This document shows positions 1 to 12,100 of a stretch of 64,000 bases of DNA, in pieces (within the stretch, counting starts at the first letter, position 1; the number at the start of each line of letters is the position of its first letter). Both the position numbers and the translations under genes were made by a program. This stretch comes from Rhabdophis nuchalis (taxonomy: Eukaryota; Chordata; Lepidosauria; Squamata; Natricidae), in NCBI GenBank assembly GCA_039707465.1, contig CM077643.1:247718919-247782918 (forward strand). The letters run 5' to 3'. Below the pieces are notes generated by a model that made no database searches, was not told the origin of the DNA, and saw nothing but the letters and a program-made list of their open reading frames with translations.

Positions 1-349
1 ATCATTGTTAAAGATTTTCATTAATGAGTTTTTCACTTTAAGCTAAAATATTACTTCTCCACCATCTTCATGATAAGGAATTTGGATAAATTATAGCTTA
101 ATCTTATTGTTTTTACCCTGTAGTTTAATAGAGACCTGGTACCAAATTTGAGTTTCCATTTTAGTCTTTCATGTTATATTTTCCCCAAACTGATAACTAT
201 AGTTGAATGATATAAAAATAATGCTCCCCTTTTTATTTCACTGCTCTCATTGCACTCTTTTTAAGAAGGTGTATGAGTTGAATCACACAATTTAAAATGG
301 AGTACTTATTACTTGTATAATAAGTATGCTACAGAATATTTACAAGTCA

Positions 350-824
350 ATGAATTGTCCTAAACGTAGGATCACAATTCAGCCCAAATTTATGTTGTTA
401 AGTGAGACATTAAGTGAGTTTTGCCCATTTTACTATCTTTCTTGCCTCAGTTGTTAAGTGAATCACTGCAGCTGATAAGTTAGTAACCCAGTTGTTCAGT
501 GAATCTGGCTTCCCCATTGACTTTGCTTGTCAGAAGGTCACAAAAGGTGATCACATTACTTTGGGACACAGCAACAGTCATAACAGTCATTTACTTTTTC
601 TGTGCACCGCCCTGAGTCCTACCACGGAGAATAAGGTGGTATATAAATTTGAAAAATAAAAAAATAAAATAAATAAATAAATGTGAACCAGTTGCTAAGC
701 ATGACATGATCATGTAGCTGCTGCAAAGGCCGTAAGTGAAGAATGGGTCATAAGTCACCTTTTTCAGTGCCATTGTAACTTTGAACGATCACTGAATGAA
801 CTGCTGTAAGTCGAGGACTACCTA
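350..824. mobile_element. Inverted-repeat element of the GTCGAGGACTACCT family, interrupted by a LINE tail
   Basis: The right end reads GTAAGTCGAGGACTACCTAT. The left end is a decayed inverted match, followed by a run of GTTAAGTGA-type motifs. Related sequence appears several times in this window (11118, 19905, 23655, 33585, 35338, 45965), in places with both inverted ends visible, which argues for a short non-autonomous DNA element. The exact left edge is uncertain. Confidence 0.6.
585..683 (+). mobile_element. Tail-only LINE insertion (CR1/L2 clade)
   Basis: The stretch reads GCACCGCCCTGAGTCC, then GGTATATAAATTTGAAAAAT and an AATA-rich run. It matches the 3' end of the long LINE ending near 5115 (GCGCCGCCCTGGGTCC...GGTATAAATTTAATAAAAT). 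It splits the surrounding inverted-repeat element, so it is younger than that element. Confidence 0.65.
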
Positions 825-2070
825 TATTCAAATTATTTCAAAAAAGACATTCCAATTAAATAATATGGAGAAAAAATATTTTAAAGAATTCATTTGCACA
901 GAGAATATGATGGGAACTTCATACCACTTCTCAAGCTTGAAGGTGATAGTGTCATGGACTAGGGATACTTTTCTGCCTTAGGATCTGAACAGCTTGAGGG
1001 AAGCATGAATTCTGGCTTATATCAGAGAATTCTAAGGAAAATAAAGCTGTTCTTAGTTACCAGAAGAAGGAGCCAAAAGGAAAGATTTGACTTCACCTTT
1101 TCTAGTTAGAAGGCAGTGCTTAATGTTCTTTGGCATTTGGTGACAGCTAATTGCTTCTCAATCTTAGTTCTATCTTTTGCAGACCAAGAAAGGCTCTTTG
1201 GTACCATTTTTAGGCCTAGGGGTTTAAAAAAAAGATGGAGGAAGGAAAATCCTTTTTGGAAGCACAATGCAAGAAGTGGCAAGCAAACAGCTCCAGCATC
1301 AGTACCCTCTGCTTCTTTTTCTCCAGTCATGGAGAGCTAGTTAATGGAAAATAGCAGTGTTAGCTGCAATCTGGCCAAGAGAGTCTATTGGTGTTCTTCT
1401 CTGATCCCTAATTCAGCAATGGGCCAAGAGGTCCCTCATATCTCCTCCCAGTTTTTGTGTGTTTAGTCTGGTATCATCTCTGATAACTTCCTGCAAGGGT
1501 CAAATATATTGACTAGCACTAACTGTAGAAGGTCTACTTTCCCTCCCATCACAAGCAATAGAGACTCATGGCTCAATACACCTGGGACTGGGACTGATTG
1601 CAAAGAGGCACAGGCAATTTGAGAAGTTGAATAACGTAGTTGGCTTCAGTTTTGGTGCCCTTTGATGGCTCTCCCCTCTCCTACAGGAGCTGGCAGATAA
1701 AGATGTAAATCCAGTCCCCAGGAAATCTCCCATCCAGTGCTGGCTAATGGCTGGTGGTAGAGATTCCAGTTGTCTGCAACAGAAAGCCTTCTGCAGCTTC
1801 TAAATTAGGACATCTGTCCCCTCACCTCCTTTAAGTATTGAGAGTACTGAATTAGAGATGTGCTTGCAGAGGATGTGGCTCAGCTATAGCTGGGGTTAGT
1901 TAGGTCTAATTGACCGAGAATTATGGGAAAGAGCAGTTCCCAGTGGAGTCAATGGCAGACTCTTGGGTGGATACAAACTTCAATCTCCCAAATATCAAGC
2001 AAAACAGTAGAGTTTTTGTTGTTGAATCATTCCTTGGACTGGTCCAAAGCAGTTCAGAGCTCATGTAGGT
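825..2070. other. Intron sequence, no recognised feature
   Basis: This is PUM2 intron upstream of the start-codon exon. I see no exon or clear repeat here. The stretch at about 1340-2070 precedes the LINE and may include some of its 5' part, but I cannot place a border. Confidence 0.4.
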
Positions 2071-4928
2071 TTGAGGAGCCATCAGCCATCACAAGAACCA
2101 CAGACCCGGGGCCCTAGGCTGATGCTATGCAACGCCAGGTCCGTGGTACAAAAAGCCCCCCTCATCCATGACCTTGTGTCAGAGGGGGACCCGGACCTGG
2201 TAGGCATTACGGAAACCTGGTTGGGCCACGAGGGAGGACATCCCCTCGTAGAAATGTGCCCACCAGGATACCGAGCCTTCCATCAGCCTAGGGCCCTAGG
2301 GAGGGGTGGGGGGGTGGCGATTATGGTTAGGGAAGGTCTTGAGCCAAAGGAGACCACGATCCCTCAGACGACCGGGTGCGAGTCCCTCCTTGTGAAGTGG
2401 GGCCTTGGGAGGCAGTTGGGCGTGTTAGTTGTATACCTGGCTCCTCGCTATGCAACAACAGCCCTGCCCGAGCTCCTAGAGGTGATAGCCGAGGCAGCGG
2501 TTGAGACCCCCAGACTTTTAGTCATGGGGGACTTTAACCTGCCGTCGGCAGGCGAAACCTCTGGTGCAGCTCGGGAGTTCATGGCTTCCATGACAGCCAT
2601 GGACCTGACCCAGGTAGTTTTAGGCCCTACTCACGAGGGCGGACACACCCTGGATCTCATCTTCGTCTCGGGACAGTGGAGTAGTGATCTGGGAATAGGG
2701 GATTTAGTCATCACACCCCTGTCATGGACAGATCACGCTCTCCTTCGGCTCGACTTTCCGATCGCTGCACCTCACTGCGGGGAGGCGGAACCGGACATTC
2801 CTATATGGTTCCGCCCCAGGCTCCTGATGGACCCGATAAGGTTCCAGAGGGAGCTTGGGCCAATTCCTGTGGACTTGCCCCGCGACTCGACTGAGGACCT
2901 AGTGGCTGCATGGTTAAGTGCGGCCACGGGGGCCTTGGACCGAGTTGCGCCCTTGCGGCCTCTCTTGCGGCGACGAACCACCTGGGTTCCTTGGTTTACC
3001 GAGGGGCTTAGGGAGATGAAGCGCCACAAGAGACGCCTAGAGAGCAGATGGAGATCTTCTCACTCCGAAGCCGACCGAACACTAGTGAGAGACCATATTA
3101 GGACTTACTTAGTGGCGATAAAAGTGGCCAAACGTGAGTATTGTGCCACTCTTATTGCATCCGCAGATAACCGCCCTGCCGCCCTGTTTGGGGTGACCCG
3201 CTCCCTCCTTCAACAGAGGCCGCGGGAAGCCCCTTTACAGGGTCGAGCAGAGGAATTTGGGATTTATCTGCAGGAGAAAATCACTCGGATTCGGAACGAG
3301 CTACCCTCCATCGACAGTGGTCCAGTCGAGCAGGCCGACGCTGTTCTTGTGACACCATCCTGGGAGGAGTTTGATTTTGTTACCACCGAGGATATGGACA
3401 AGCTGTCAAAGAGACTTAGGGCTACCACATGTTTATTGGACCCGTGTCCCTCCTGGCTTGTACTGGCATCCTGGGAGACGACACGAGGCTGGCTCCAGGG
3501 CATTGTCAACGCATCTTTGAGTGAGGGGTCCTTGCCTGCCGTCCTGAAAGAGGCGGTGGTGAGGCCCCTCCTCAAGAAGCCGTCCCTGGATCCAACATTA
3601 TTAGAGAACTATCGTCCCGTCTCCAACCTCCACTTTTTAGTGAAGGTTGTTGAGAGTGTGGTGGCCCAACAGTTTCCGCGACACTTGGAGGAAGTTGATT
3701 ATCTAGACCCGCGCCAGTCCGGCTTCCGACCCGGGCACAGCACCGAGACGGCATTGGTCGCGTTGGTTGATGATCTCTGGAGGGCGCGGGATAGAGGATA
3801 TTCCTCTATCCTAGTCCTATTAGACCTCTCAGCGGCTTTTGATACCATCGACCATGGTATCCTATTGCACCGACTGGGGAGGTTGGGGTTGGGAGGCACC
3901 GTTCTGCGGTGGTTCTCATCCTACCTCTCTGGTCGGTCGCAATATGTGTTGGCAGGGGGGCAGAGGTCGGCCTCGAGGTCCCTCATATGTGGGGTTCCTC
4001 AGGGGTCGGTCCTCTCGCCCTTACTGTTCAACACATATATGAAGCCGCTGGGTGAGATCATCCGTGGTTTTGGGGTGGGATACCATCTGTACGCTGATGA
4101 TACTCAGTTGTACATAACCACCCCAACGATGCCGCTGAGGTTATGTCCCGGTGTTTGGAGGCCGTACGGATCTGGATGGGTGGTAACAAACTCAGGCTCA
4201 ACCCGTCCAAGACTGAGTGGCTGTGGCTTCCGGCGCCCCGGTTCAGCCAGATTATTCCAACTCTGGCCATTGGGGGCGAAACACCGGCCCCCGTGGAGAG
4301 GGCGCGCAATTTGGGTGTCCTCCTGGATTCCCGGCTGTCTATGGATGATCATGTGGCAGCCGTGGCCAGGGGGGCATTCCATCAGGTACGCCTGATGCGC
4401 CAATTGCTCCCCTTACTGGACCGGGGTGCCTTACGCACAGTCACTCAAGCACTCGTCACCTCTCGACTTGACTACTGTAATGCTCTCTACATGGGGCTCC
4501 CCTTGAGGTGCACCCGAAAGCTGCAGCTAGTCCAGAACGCAGCCGCGCGGGTGATTACGGGAGCGCCTAGACACTCCCACATAACACCTATCCTGCGCGA
4601 GCTGCACTGGCTCCCTGTGGTCTTTCGGGTGCGCTTCAAGGTTTTAACGACCATCTTTAAAGCGCTCCATGGCTCGGGGCCTAGTTATATGCGAGACCGC
4701 CTCCTGCCCCATACTTCCCTCAGACCGATACGCTCCCACAGAGAGGGCCTCCTCAGGGTGCCGTCGGCTGGACAATGCCGACTGGCGACACCCAGGGGAA
4801 GAGCCTTCTCTGTGGCGGGCCCTGCCCTTTGGAACGACCTACCCCCTGAACTCCGCACCATCTCTGACCTCCGCCTCTTCCGCAAGTGTCTGAAGACACA
4901 CCTATTCCATCTAGCCGGCCTAGCATAA
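2071..4928 (+). pseudogene. LINE ORF2: apurinic endonuclease plus reverse transcriptase, one frameshift
   Basis: The first frame (2071-4395) starts [10 protein letters not shown]. It carries an APE-type endonuclease ([27 protein letters not shown]) and then a reverse transcriptase ([50 protein letters not shown], and the catalytic LYADD at about 4087-4101). Shortly after LYADDTQLY the meaningful reading moves to another frame ([17 protein letters not shown], to 4928). The shift falls within ACCACCCCAACG, at about 4118-4130, and fits loss of one base. The C-terminal part holds SRLDYCNALYMGLPL and [12 protein letters not shown]. Such proteins nick target DNA and copy their RNA into it. With the frame broken after the catalytic core, this copy should be inactive. 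The first methionine need not be the true start. Confidence 0.88.
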
Positions 4929-5115
4929 CCCCCATTACTGACTCTTAGATAGTTTTAAATTTGGGTTTTTTAAATTCGGTTTTTAGCGCAGGGTCTATTA
5001 GAATAAGTTTTTTAAAATTTTATATGTTTTATATGTGTTTTAACATCCCTGTGCGCCGCCCTGGGTCCGTTTGGAGAAGGGCGGGGTATAAATTTAATAA
5101 AATAAAAAAATAAAA
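2071..5115 (+). mobile_element. CR1/L2-clade non-LTR retrotransposon (LINE), nearly full ORF2
   Basis: A GC-richer block with an ORF2-type protein and a 3' tail of AATAAA-like repeats (to about 5115). Its endonuclease and reverse transcriptase motifs are in the usual order. The 3' end GCGCCGCCCTGGGTCC recurs in at least five other places in the window. No clear target duplication was found, and the 5' end is probably truncated close to the start of the endonuclease domain. The element lies in the PUM2 intron in the sense orientation, about 1 kb before the start-codon exon. Confidence 0.9.
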
Positions 5116-5125
5116 TAAAAAAATT

Positions 5126-6122
5126 TTCTTATCTAAAGATCTTAAGGTGGTCTTAATATGACTGAATACTCACAGGAGTCCCTCTAGGAAAGGTAAGAGA
5201 AATAGCAAAGGAACCAACCAACAGTAGAAGCTCTTATCCAAACTCAACTTTGAATTCCTTAAATGAAAAAGAAAGCTCCTCACAGATATACTGCATGAGT
5301 GTGAGGTCTAGGAAATCAATTAGGCCAATGGCTGCTTCTCAGGAAAGAATAGCTTTGTGATGGGGAAAATGGAAACATACTTTGGCACAAAGGTTCCAGA
5401 GGCTGTTCAAGTCAGATGCCTACAAGTCAAAAAGTTGGCCAAGTGCTATTGCTTACGTTACTAAAAAGATCAGAGAGGTGTCAGGTACATCCACGCCAGA
5501 CTGGGATTGCCTCTTCCTGATCCCCCCTCCTCCCCGAAATAATTAGTAAAGAATGGGTGGAACCATTGAAGAAGAGAACTGTGTCTTCCTTGTTTGACTA
5601 ATTTTATTTCCTGTCTGGGGAACATGGACTGGATAAAAACCTGGAACAGAATTGGGGAGTGTGCATGAGGCAGGAGAAAGTCCTTCTGCATAAGGATTTC
5701 ATCTTTAGTTTAAACACAACATTTAATGAAATTGCATTTGTTGTCTCAAAATGAGTATATATCCTTGAAATGTTATTTGTTAGAATGGTTGATTCATATT
5801 TCAATTGTGCTGTATTTATATTTGTAGAAGTTTCTCAATATAAATTCATTTAATGTTCCATGTTAGTAGTTTGTACTTTTAAAAATCTTAACATTTGAAT
5901 GTAGCAAATATTTATTCACAAAGTTTTAATATTTTTTGAGGACAAATACAAAAATTTATAGGAAATTAAATGGTAATGGAAACAATTAAAAACTATCTTT
6001 AAATAAAATAATTTAGTTGTATCATCCTATACTACAATTCTGTGCAATCTGATATTGCATACCATTTAATATAAAATCAATCAGTATTCTGTTTTGATTT
6101 ATTTTTCCTGTCTCTTTTTTAG
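5126..6122. other. Intron sequence, no recognised feature
   Basis: AT-rich intron between the LINE tail and the start-codon exon. It ends with a T-rich tract and the TTTTTTAG acceptor. No repeat or other exon was recognised. Confidence 0.5.
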
Positions 6123-6191
6123 GTTTGTTCTGTGGATGAAATGAATCATGAGTTTCAAGCTCTTGCATTAGAATCTCGGGGAATGGGAGAG
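6123..6191 (+). CDS. PUM2: PUM2 exon with start codon
   Basis: The acceptor is a TTTTTTAG ending at 6122 and the donor GTAAAT starts at 6192. The ATG at 6141 begins [17 protein letters not shown], the expected PUM2 N-terminus, and the exon ends in phase 0. The 18 bases before the ATG are open in the same frame and read VCSVDE. This lines up with the RSMDE that precedes the homologous LNHDFQ in PUM1 as I remember it. Translation is expected to start at the ATG, because this exon is normally the first coding exon of PUM2, but an upstream in-frame start in another exon cannot be excluded. Confidence 0.95.
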
Positions 6192-9100
6192 GTAAATATT
6201 TAAAAATGCAATTTACAGAATATTTATATTTATTTGTTAATTGCAAATTCTAAGTCCTAGAAGTTTTACTCTATTTAGAATATATAATCATTCTTCCAAA
6301 ACATAATTATTTTAATAATATATGCACAAATGAGATTGATTTTAATATAATTTTCATTAAAAAAATATTTTTGCTTGTTAATAAAAGTTTAATTATTGCA
6401 GGGTATTTCCTCAAGAGTTTTCAATTGTGTTTTTAAATATACAGAAAAGTAATGATCTTAATGTTTATTCTTTAACTGAAAGTGCAAGGAAGAGAGGCTT
6501 CCTGGAGTATGCAAATCATAGATGTATTTATCATAACACAGACTAACATTTGTTACATGCAAAAATTTTATTCTGCATGGGGTTACAACGAGGTTTTAAA
6601 AAACATTTTGGTGCATTGAGAGTGTTAATTATTGCTGGCATTTAAAAATTCCATATTCACCTAAAAGAAACGTTGCCTTGAATGTAAGAGAATCCCTTTA
6701 AAAAAAATAAAATAAGACAAGGTATACATTAGCCAAAAATTCTACATTTTTCTAATCTTTCTTGTGCTGCCAGCTAGAACTGTCATCTCTCCCTGTCATC
6801 TCTCCCTGAAACCAATCCTGAGTATGAATTCTTCAATGGGTGCATATGTGATTCATTTGATTTATGCATAAATGGTTTTGTACACTCCAAAAAGAATACA
6901 GAACAAAATGTAAATCGAATTAATAAACACTGACTATTGTTTAAAAGTGCTTTAATTTAATTCATTTAATTTACATAAATTAATCCCATCCATGGGAGCA
7001 TGTATCTTGTATATATAGATATACTCACGGTAAACACACGTAGATGCAAACACGACATGCATACACATATTCAAACCATTCTCTAATATATAATGCTTCC
7101 TTACACAAACACACAAGTACATATAGTCATGCAGAATAACTTTAAGATGGTTAACAAAATCATGCAGGCTGACTGCAATAAAACCCATTGTGTTCAGAGG
7201 TCATCTAAACCAGGAGTCCCCAACCCCCGGGCCGCGGACTGGTGCCGGTCCATGGCTTGATGGGAACCGGGCCACAGTGAGCGGTGCAACTCACACCCCC
7301 ACGTGCACATGCTCCGCCTGTCCCCCCCCCCCCCGCTCCACCTCTACACCGGCTGAGCCATGCACAACTCTTAGAAAGGGCCGGAGAGGAGGAAGGGGCA
7401 GCCCCCTCGGCAGAGCGCACGCCAGGGGCAGGAGAGCGCAGGCACGGCCGCTCGCACCGTTGGGGGGGCGAGAGGGGCAAGTGACCCAACTCACCCCCCC
7501 CGCGTGTGCATGCTTTGCCTATTCCCCCTCCACCACCCGCTCCCCCTCTACGCCGTCCGAGCCCTGCCCACCGGTTCGCAGAATTTTCTTTAAAATGAAA
7601 CCGGTCCTTGGTGCCAAAAACGTTGGGGACCCCTGATCTAGACCTAGTACAGCGATTCTCAAATAGTGGGGCACGCCCCCCTGGGGGGGGCGCGAGGCTC
7701 TGTAAAGGGGGGCGCGTTTGACCTCGGCTGCGCCTGCTGCTCTTGGTGCCTCTGGATTTCCCCGTTGGCATCGCCGATAGTCAGGAGCCTCACACCCGGA
7801 AAGACCGATACCACCACCGCCGCTGTCTTGGCATCCCAGGCCCGCTCCACGGCGGCGGCGGCGGCTGTAGGTAAAGCCCGAAGGCGACTGAGAAAGGCAT
7901 CAGAGAAGGAGCGGCCGGAAGCCGTGCCTCTTGAGCACCGCTAGGCTGGACGAGGCAGAAAGCGTACGCGCCCTCTACTGGCCGGCGGGGATAAGGAAGG
8001 GGATGCGCTTTTAAAAAAACAATTAAAAATCTGATTTTTTAAAAAATTAAATCGGATTTTTTTTAATTTAAACCGGATTTTTTTATTTTTATCAAATTTA
8101 TTTTAATAAAATGCTTTTACAGTAAAAAAGGGGGGGCGCGAAATGTTTTCTTCTTCCTAGGGGGGACCTGACACAAAATAATTGAGAAGCACTGACCTAG
8201 TATTATCAGCTGGGATGCTGGCCTGTCTCCCTTTTCATTCCTGTCTCACATTGCGACCAAGAAACGTCAATGAAGAGCCTCTTTATTTACAGAGTCCCCA
8301 TTCAGTAAAGATCCTGATCTTCTTGTTTCCTCATGTACATGGAGGGTCTCTATTGAATAGAAACATTTCAACGCTGAAAAAATTGTGCATTGTTTACATA
8401 TGCAAGAGAACAAGGGGAAAATAGGGGTTAGTATGTTTATCTCACATGTTCGTCCTCTCCTCAGTTTTAGCCATGAGATTCATTATTTGCACTCCCTTTT
8501 CATGAGCTTGTTTTAAGTTGCTTCTAAAACATGTTCTCTGCAACAAGAGAAAGATAGGGCTAGCATATTCATTCCAGTTCACTACCTGCCATTTCTCTCT
8601 CTCCAGCTTTTGTTTCAGTCTCTTTCATTGCTTACTTCTTCAACCAGTTAGCTTTCTATCAACAGCATCTGTGACTATTACAAGTAATGTGATAATAAAT
8701 ACCAATAGCAGGATGAATCCCTGCCCTCCCATCCATAAAAATAATTATTCCCAATGTAAGAAAAATAACTTGGAAAATGTTTTGTCTTCCCGAGATAATT
8801 TGAGAAGCTCTTGTGTAAAATAAGATGTTAAATAAAATATTCAAATTGTTGTAAATAACATTTATTAAAGTAGGGTTAAATTATTTTGGACTGAAAAACT
8901 GTATACAAACCTATTATTGTTTTCCCTAAGATGTGTTACACTAATTTGAGAAAAACAATGAATGAAGCAAAAGATTAGAAAGAAATTCTATAAAGGTATA
9001 GTTAAATAGGTTATATTGTCTTGCTTCTACATTAGTTTCATGAGATATGTATATTGTCTTTGGATTGCTTTATTTATGCATGCTGCTTATATAGCCATTC

Positions 9101-12100
9101 ATCTTACATCAGTTACTTTAGATTGTATAGAGAGGATTATTTTTTAAAAGAAGCACAATATACAATGTAAATAACCAAAAAATAATCTGAAATAATAGTA
9201 ATATATGCCTGCGGTCTAGAAAACATTCTATTTTCAATCAGTATAGATCAAAACAAATAAATCAGCCAACAGGACTGATTCATCTCCTAGCCCAAATGTC
9301 TGAGGGAACGTCCATGTTGTTAATGCCTTATCAAAAGCTTGGGGGGTGGGGTCATCAGTGTTTCTAGCAGGACACTACTCCATAGTGCAAGTCCTGGACA
9401 GAAAAGGTATAACTTCTTAAGTAAGTCCTACAATATGAAATTTCCTAATAGAGAGGATCTGGAGCATCTATTTTTGCTGACTGTGGTGAGAAGAACAGAA
9501 ACATAGATGGTCCCAAAATAACTCTATATCATGTAGAGCTTTGTAAGTGGCAACCAGAATCTTGAGTTGCATCCTGAAGCCCATTGAAAGCCACTTGAAC
9601 TCACAAAGCAGAGATGTCATGTGGATATTTAGTAGTTCACCCTACACTGCCTGTTACACTTCATTCTGGGCCAGTTACAGCTTCTGAATGCTTTTTAAAG
9701 GTAGTCTTTAAGTAGAACACATTCAAAAATCCAGATGGGGATGGAGGAGAGGTCTAAGCTTTGAGTTACTACAAGTAGAGCTTCCCCATTAAAAAATGAT
9801 TATATTTGGTGCATAAGGCAGACCACCACAATAATAGCCTATTTCAATAAAATATAATTTTAGTCTTCCTGTGGAGTTCATTTTTTGGTCTGGTCTAAGT
9901 AATGGGGCTAACAGAAAAGGGCTCAAAAACTATAGCCACTTGTTTTTACTAGGTTTTGCTTAAGCCTGTTCTTTCCCATTCAGGTTCCCAAAGCCTCCAG
10001 ACATTGGAGGACATTTTGATAACATGACTTGGTTGGCTTGGGACAGATAAGTGTATTTGTTGTCATCTACATACTGATGATACTATACTTTGCCCCATGC
10101 CAGTGGATGACCTCCAGTAGTGTCCAGTAGATGTTAAATAACAGAAAGTAGAAAGCAGAGCTCCCAGGGCTCCTATAAAGCGGGGGGCACTGACTTGATC
10201 ACCCACTTACCAACATTGTTGGAAGTGGCCTGGGAAAAAGGAGGAAAAATATAATTTCCTGCTGTTGCCATTAAATAGTTTGAATAATGTGAGTTTGTTA
10301 AACTACATAAATAAGAAGAACTAGTAAATTCTGCTTATAGTTAAATGTATTTAATTTTTCCTAATGTATTTGGGAAAGAATGTGAGAGGAAGCAGAAGTA
10401 AAAATGGTCATTTCAACCCCCAAATATGGCTTACGAAGGAACTCACTTAGGTTATCGGAGGAATGGGATGGATGCTGAATGCCAGAAGGCTGAAAAGTTG
10501 ATGGAAAAAGAAGAAAACTCTGAATAAGGATGAACTTGAGGGACAAGGCGAATAGATGCTGCCTAGGAAACAATTGGACAAGAGAGAGAGGAGCCTCCGA
10601 GTGGCTTATGGTCAGGAAAAGAAACTTAGGATCTGATCTAATTGATGAAGCAGTTAAAAAGTGTGGCAGGAAGTCTACCTTCGGACTGGCAAGATTAATG
10701 TGACCTTGCAATAAAGTAGAATTACGGTAGCTCATCTATTTGTGTTTGGTTTATCTGGGAAGGATTACAGTGAGTGATTGAAGAATTCTTCTCTCCTGAA
10801 GGGCAGGAGGGAAGAAATTGGCAGCTAAAGACTTCAGAGGGACTTGGCAGCTGAAAGAAGAAGAGCTAACAGTCCAGACAATGCACCGTTAGCAATCCCA
10901 GCTTCAGAGTGGTTAAGCCCAGATTCAACAGCTGGCAACAGGAATTAGACTAACAATAAAGACAGCCAAGTAAGAGGTAGTTAGTAGTTTCTGGGACCTA
11001 AATAGATAGTTACACTAGAACTAAAGCTCAAGAGAGAAATTAAAAATCAAGATTTGGACTAGAGTAAGAATATTAGACAGCTATAAGGGGATAACAACAA
11101 AGAAGGGGAGCTAAGTAACATGTAGTCCTCAATTTATGTCTGTAATTGAGCCCAGAATTACAGTCGTAATTCTTGCCAGTGGTTAAGCAGATCGTCACAT
11201 GATTGCCTGATCTAATGAACTTTTTGTAGCAGTAGTTAAGCAAACATTATGGTAATTAAGCAAATCCATTGTTCTCAATGGGAGGTTTTTTCTGGAAACC
11301 AGAAGTAAATAACATTTACAGCAAAAATGTCATGAATTGGGGTCATGTGACTGGAAATGGTTGTTAATGCAGACAGGTTGCTGAGAGTCCAAAAATCTTA
11401 TCGCGTGATTGAGAGGGGAAGTGATGAAATGTTCTGGAACTTTTTTATTTTCACAAAAAACAAAGGAAACACAAATAATTAAAAAGAGTGGAGTATAAAC
11501 CATTACTTGATAACAAGAAAAGCAAAATGCAAAGATGATATTGATAGGGATATATGCATGCATTGTCAAAGAGAAGAAAAATAAATACACATTAAAAGTG
11601 CCTTAACAAATATGGTAAGTGAACTAATACAAAAATATAAAGCAAAGGATAAAAAGCCATATTTCTATGAATACTTACTTTATTATTTATATACATATAC
11701 CAGTACGTTTCTAACACATTTATGTGATGATAAATTCTTATCTTTTGTATTTTGTATAAATGAGCATTTATAGCGATTGCAACATTCCCGTGGTCATGTG
11801 ATCAAAATTCGGATGCTTGGCATTTGGCTCATATTTATGACATTTGCAGTGTCTTGTGTCATGCTATCCCCTTTTACGACCTTCTGACAAAAAAGTCAAT
11901 GGGGAAGCCAGATTCACTTAATAACCAGGTTACTAACTTAACTACTGCAATGATTCATTTTTGAAAATATTTTCCAGATATATAAATTGGAAACTCCTCT
12001 CACGATATGAATTAATTTGGGAATAATGTTCATTTTGAAAGCATTCCCCTTTCCCAAGAGAGTATGTTTTAATAACTCCCATGTATCAATATCTGAAGAC

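Noticed and set aside
7190..7944. Several open frames of 60-190 codons on both strands
   Set aside because: They lie within the GC-rich interiors of two hAT-like elements with clear ends. The peptides are Pro/Arg/Gly-rich shadows with no conserved motif.
10361..10735. 124-codon minus-strand frame
   Set aside because: It shows no recognisable domain, has intronic composition, and has no conserved neighbours or splice logic.
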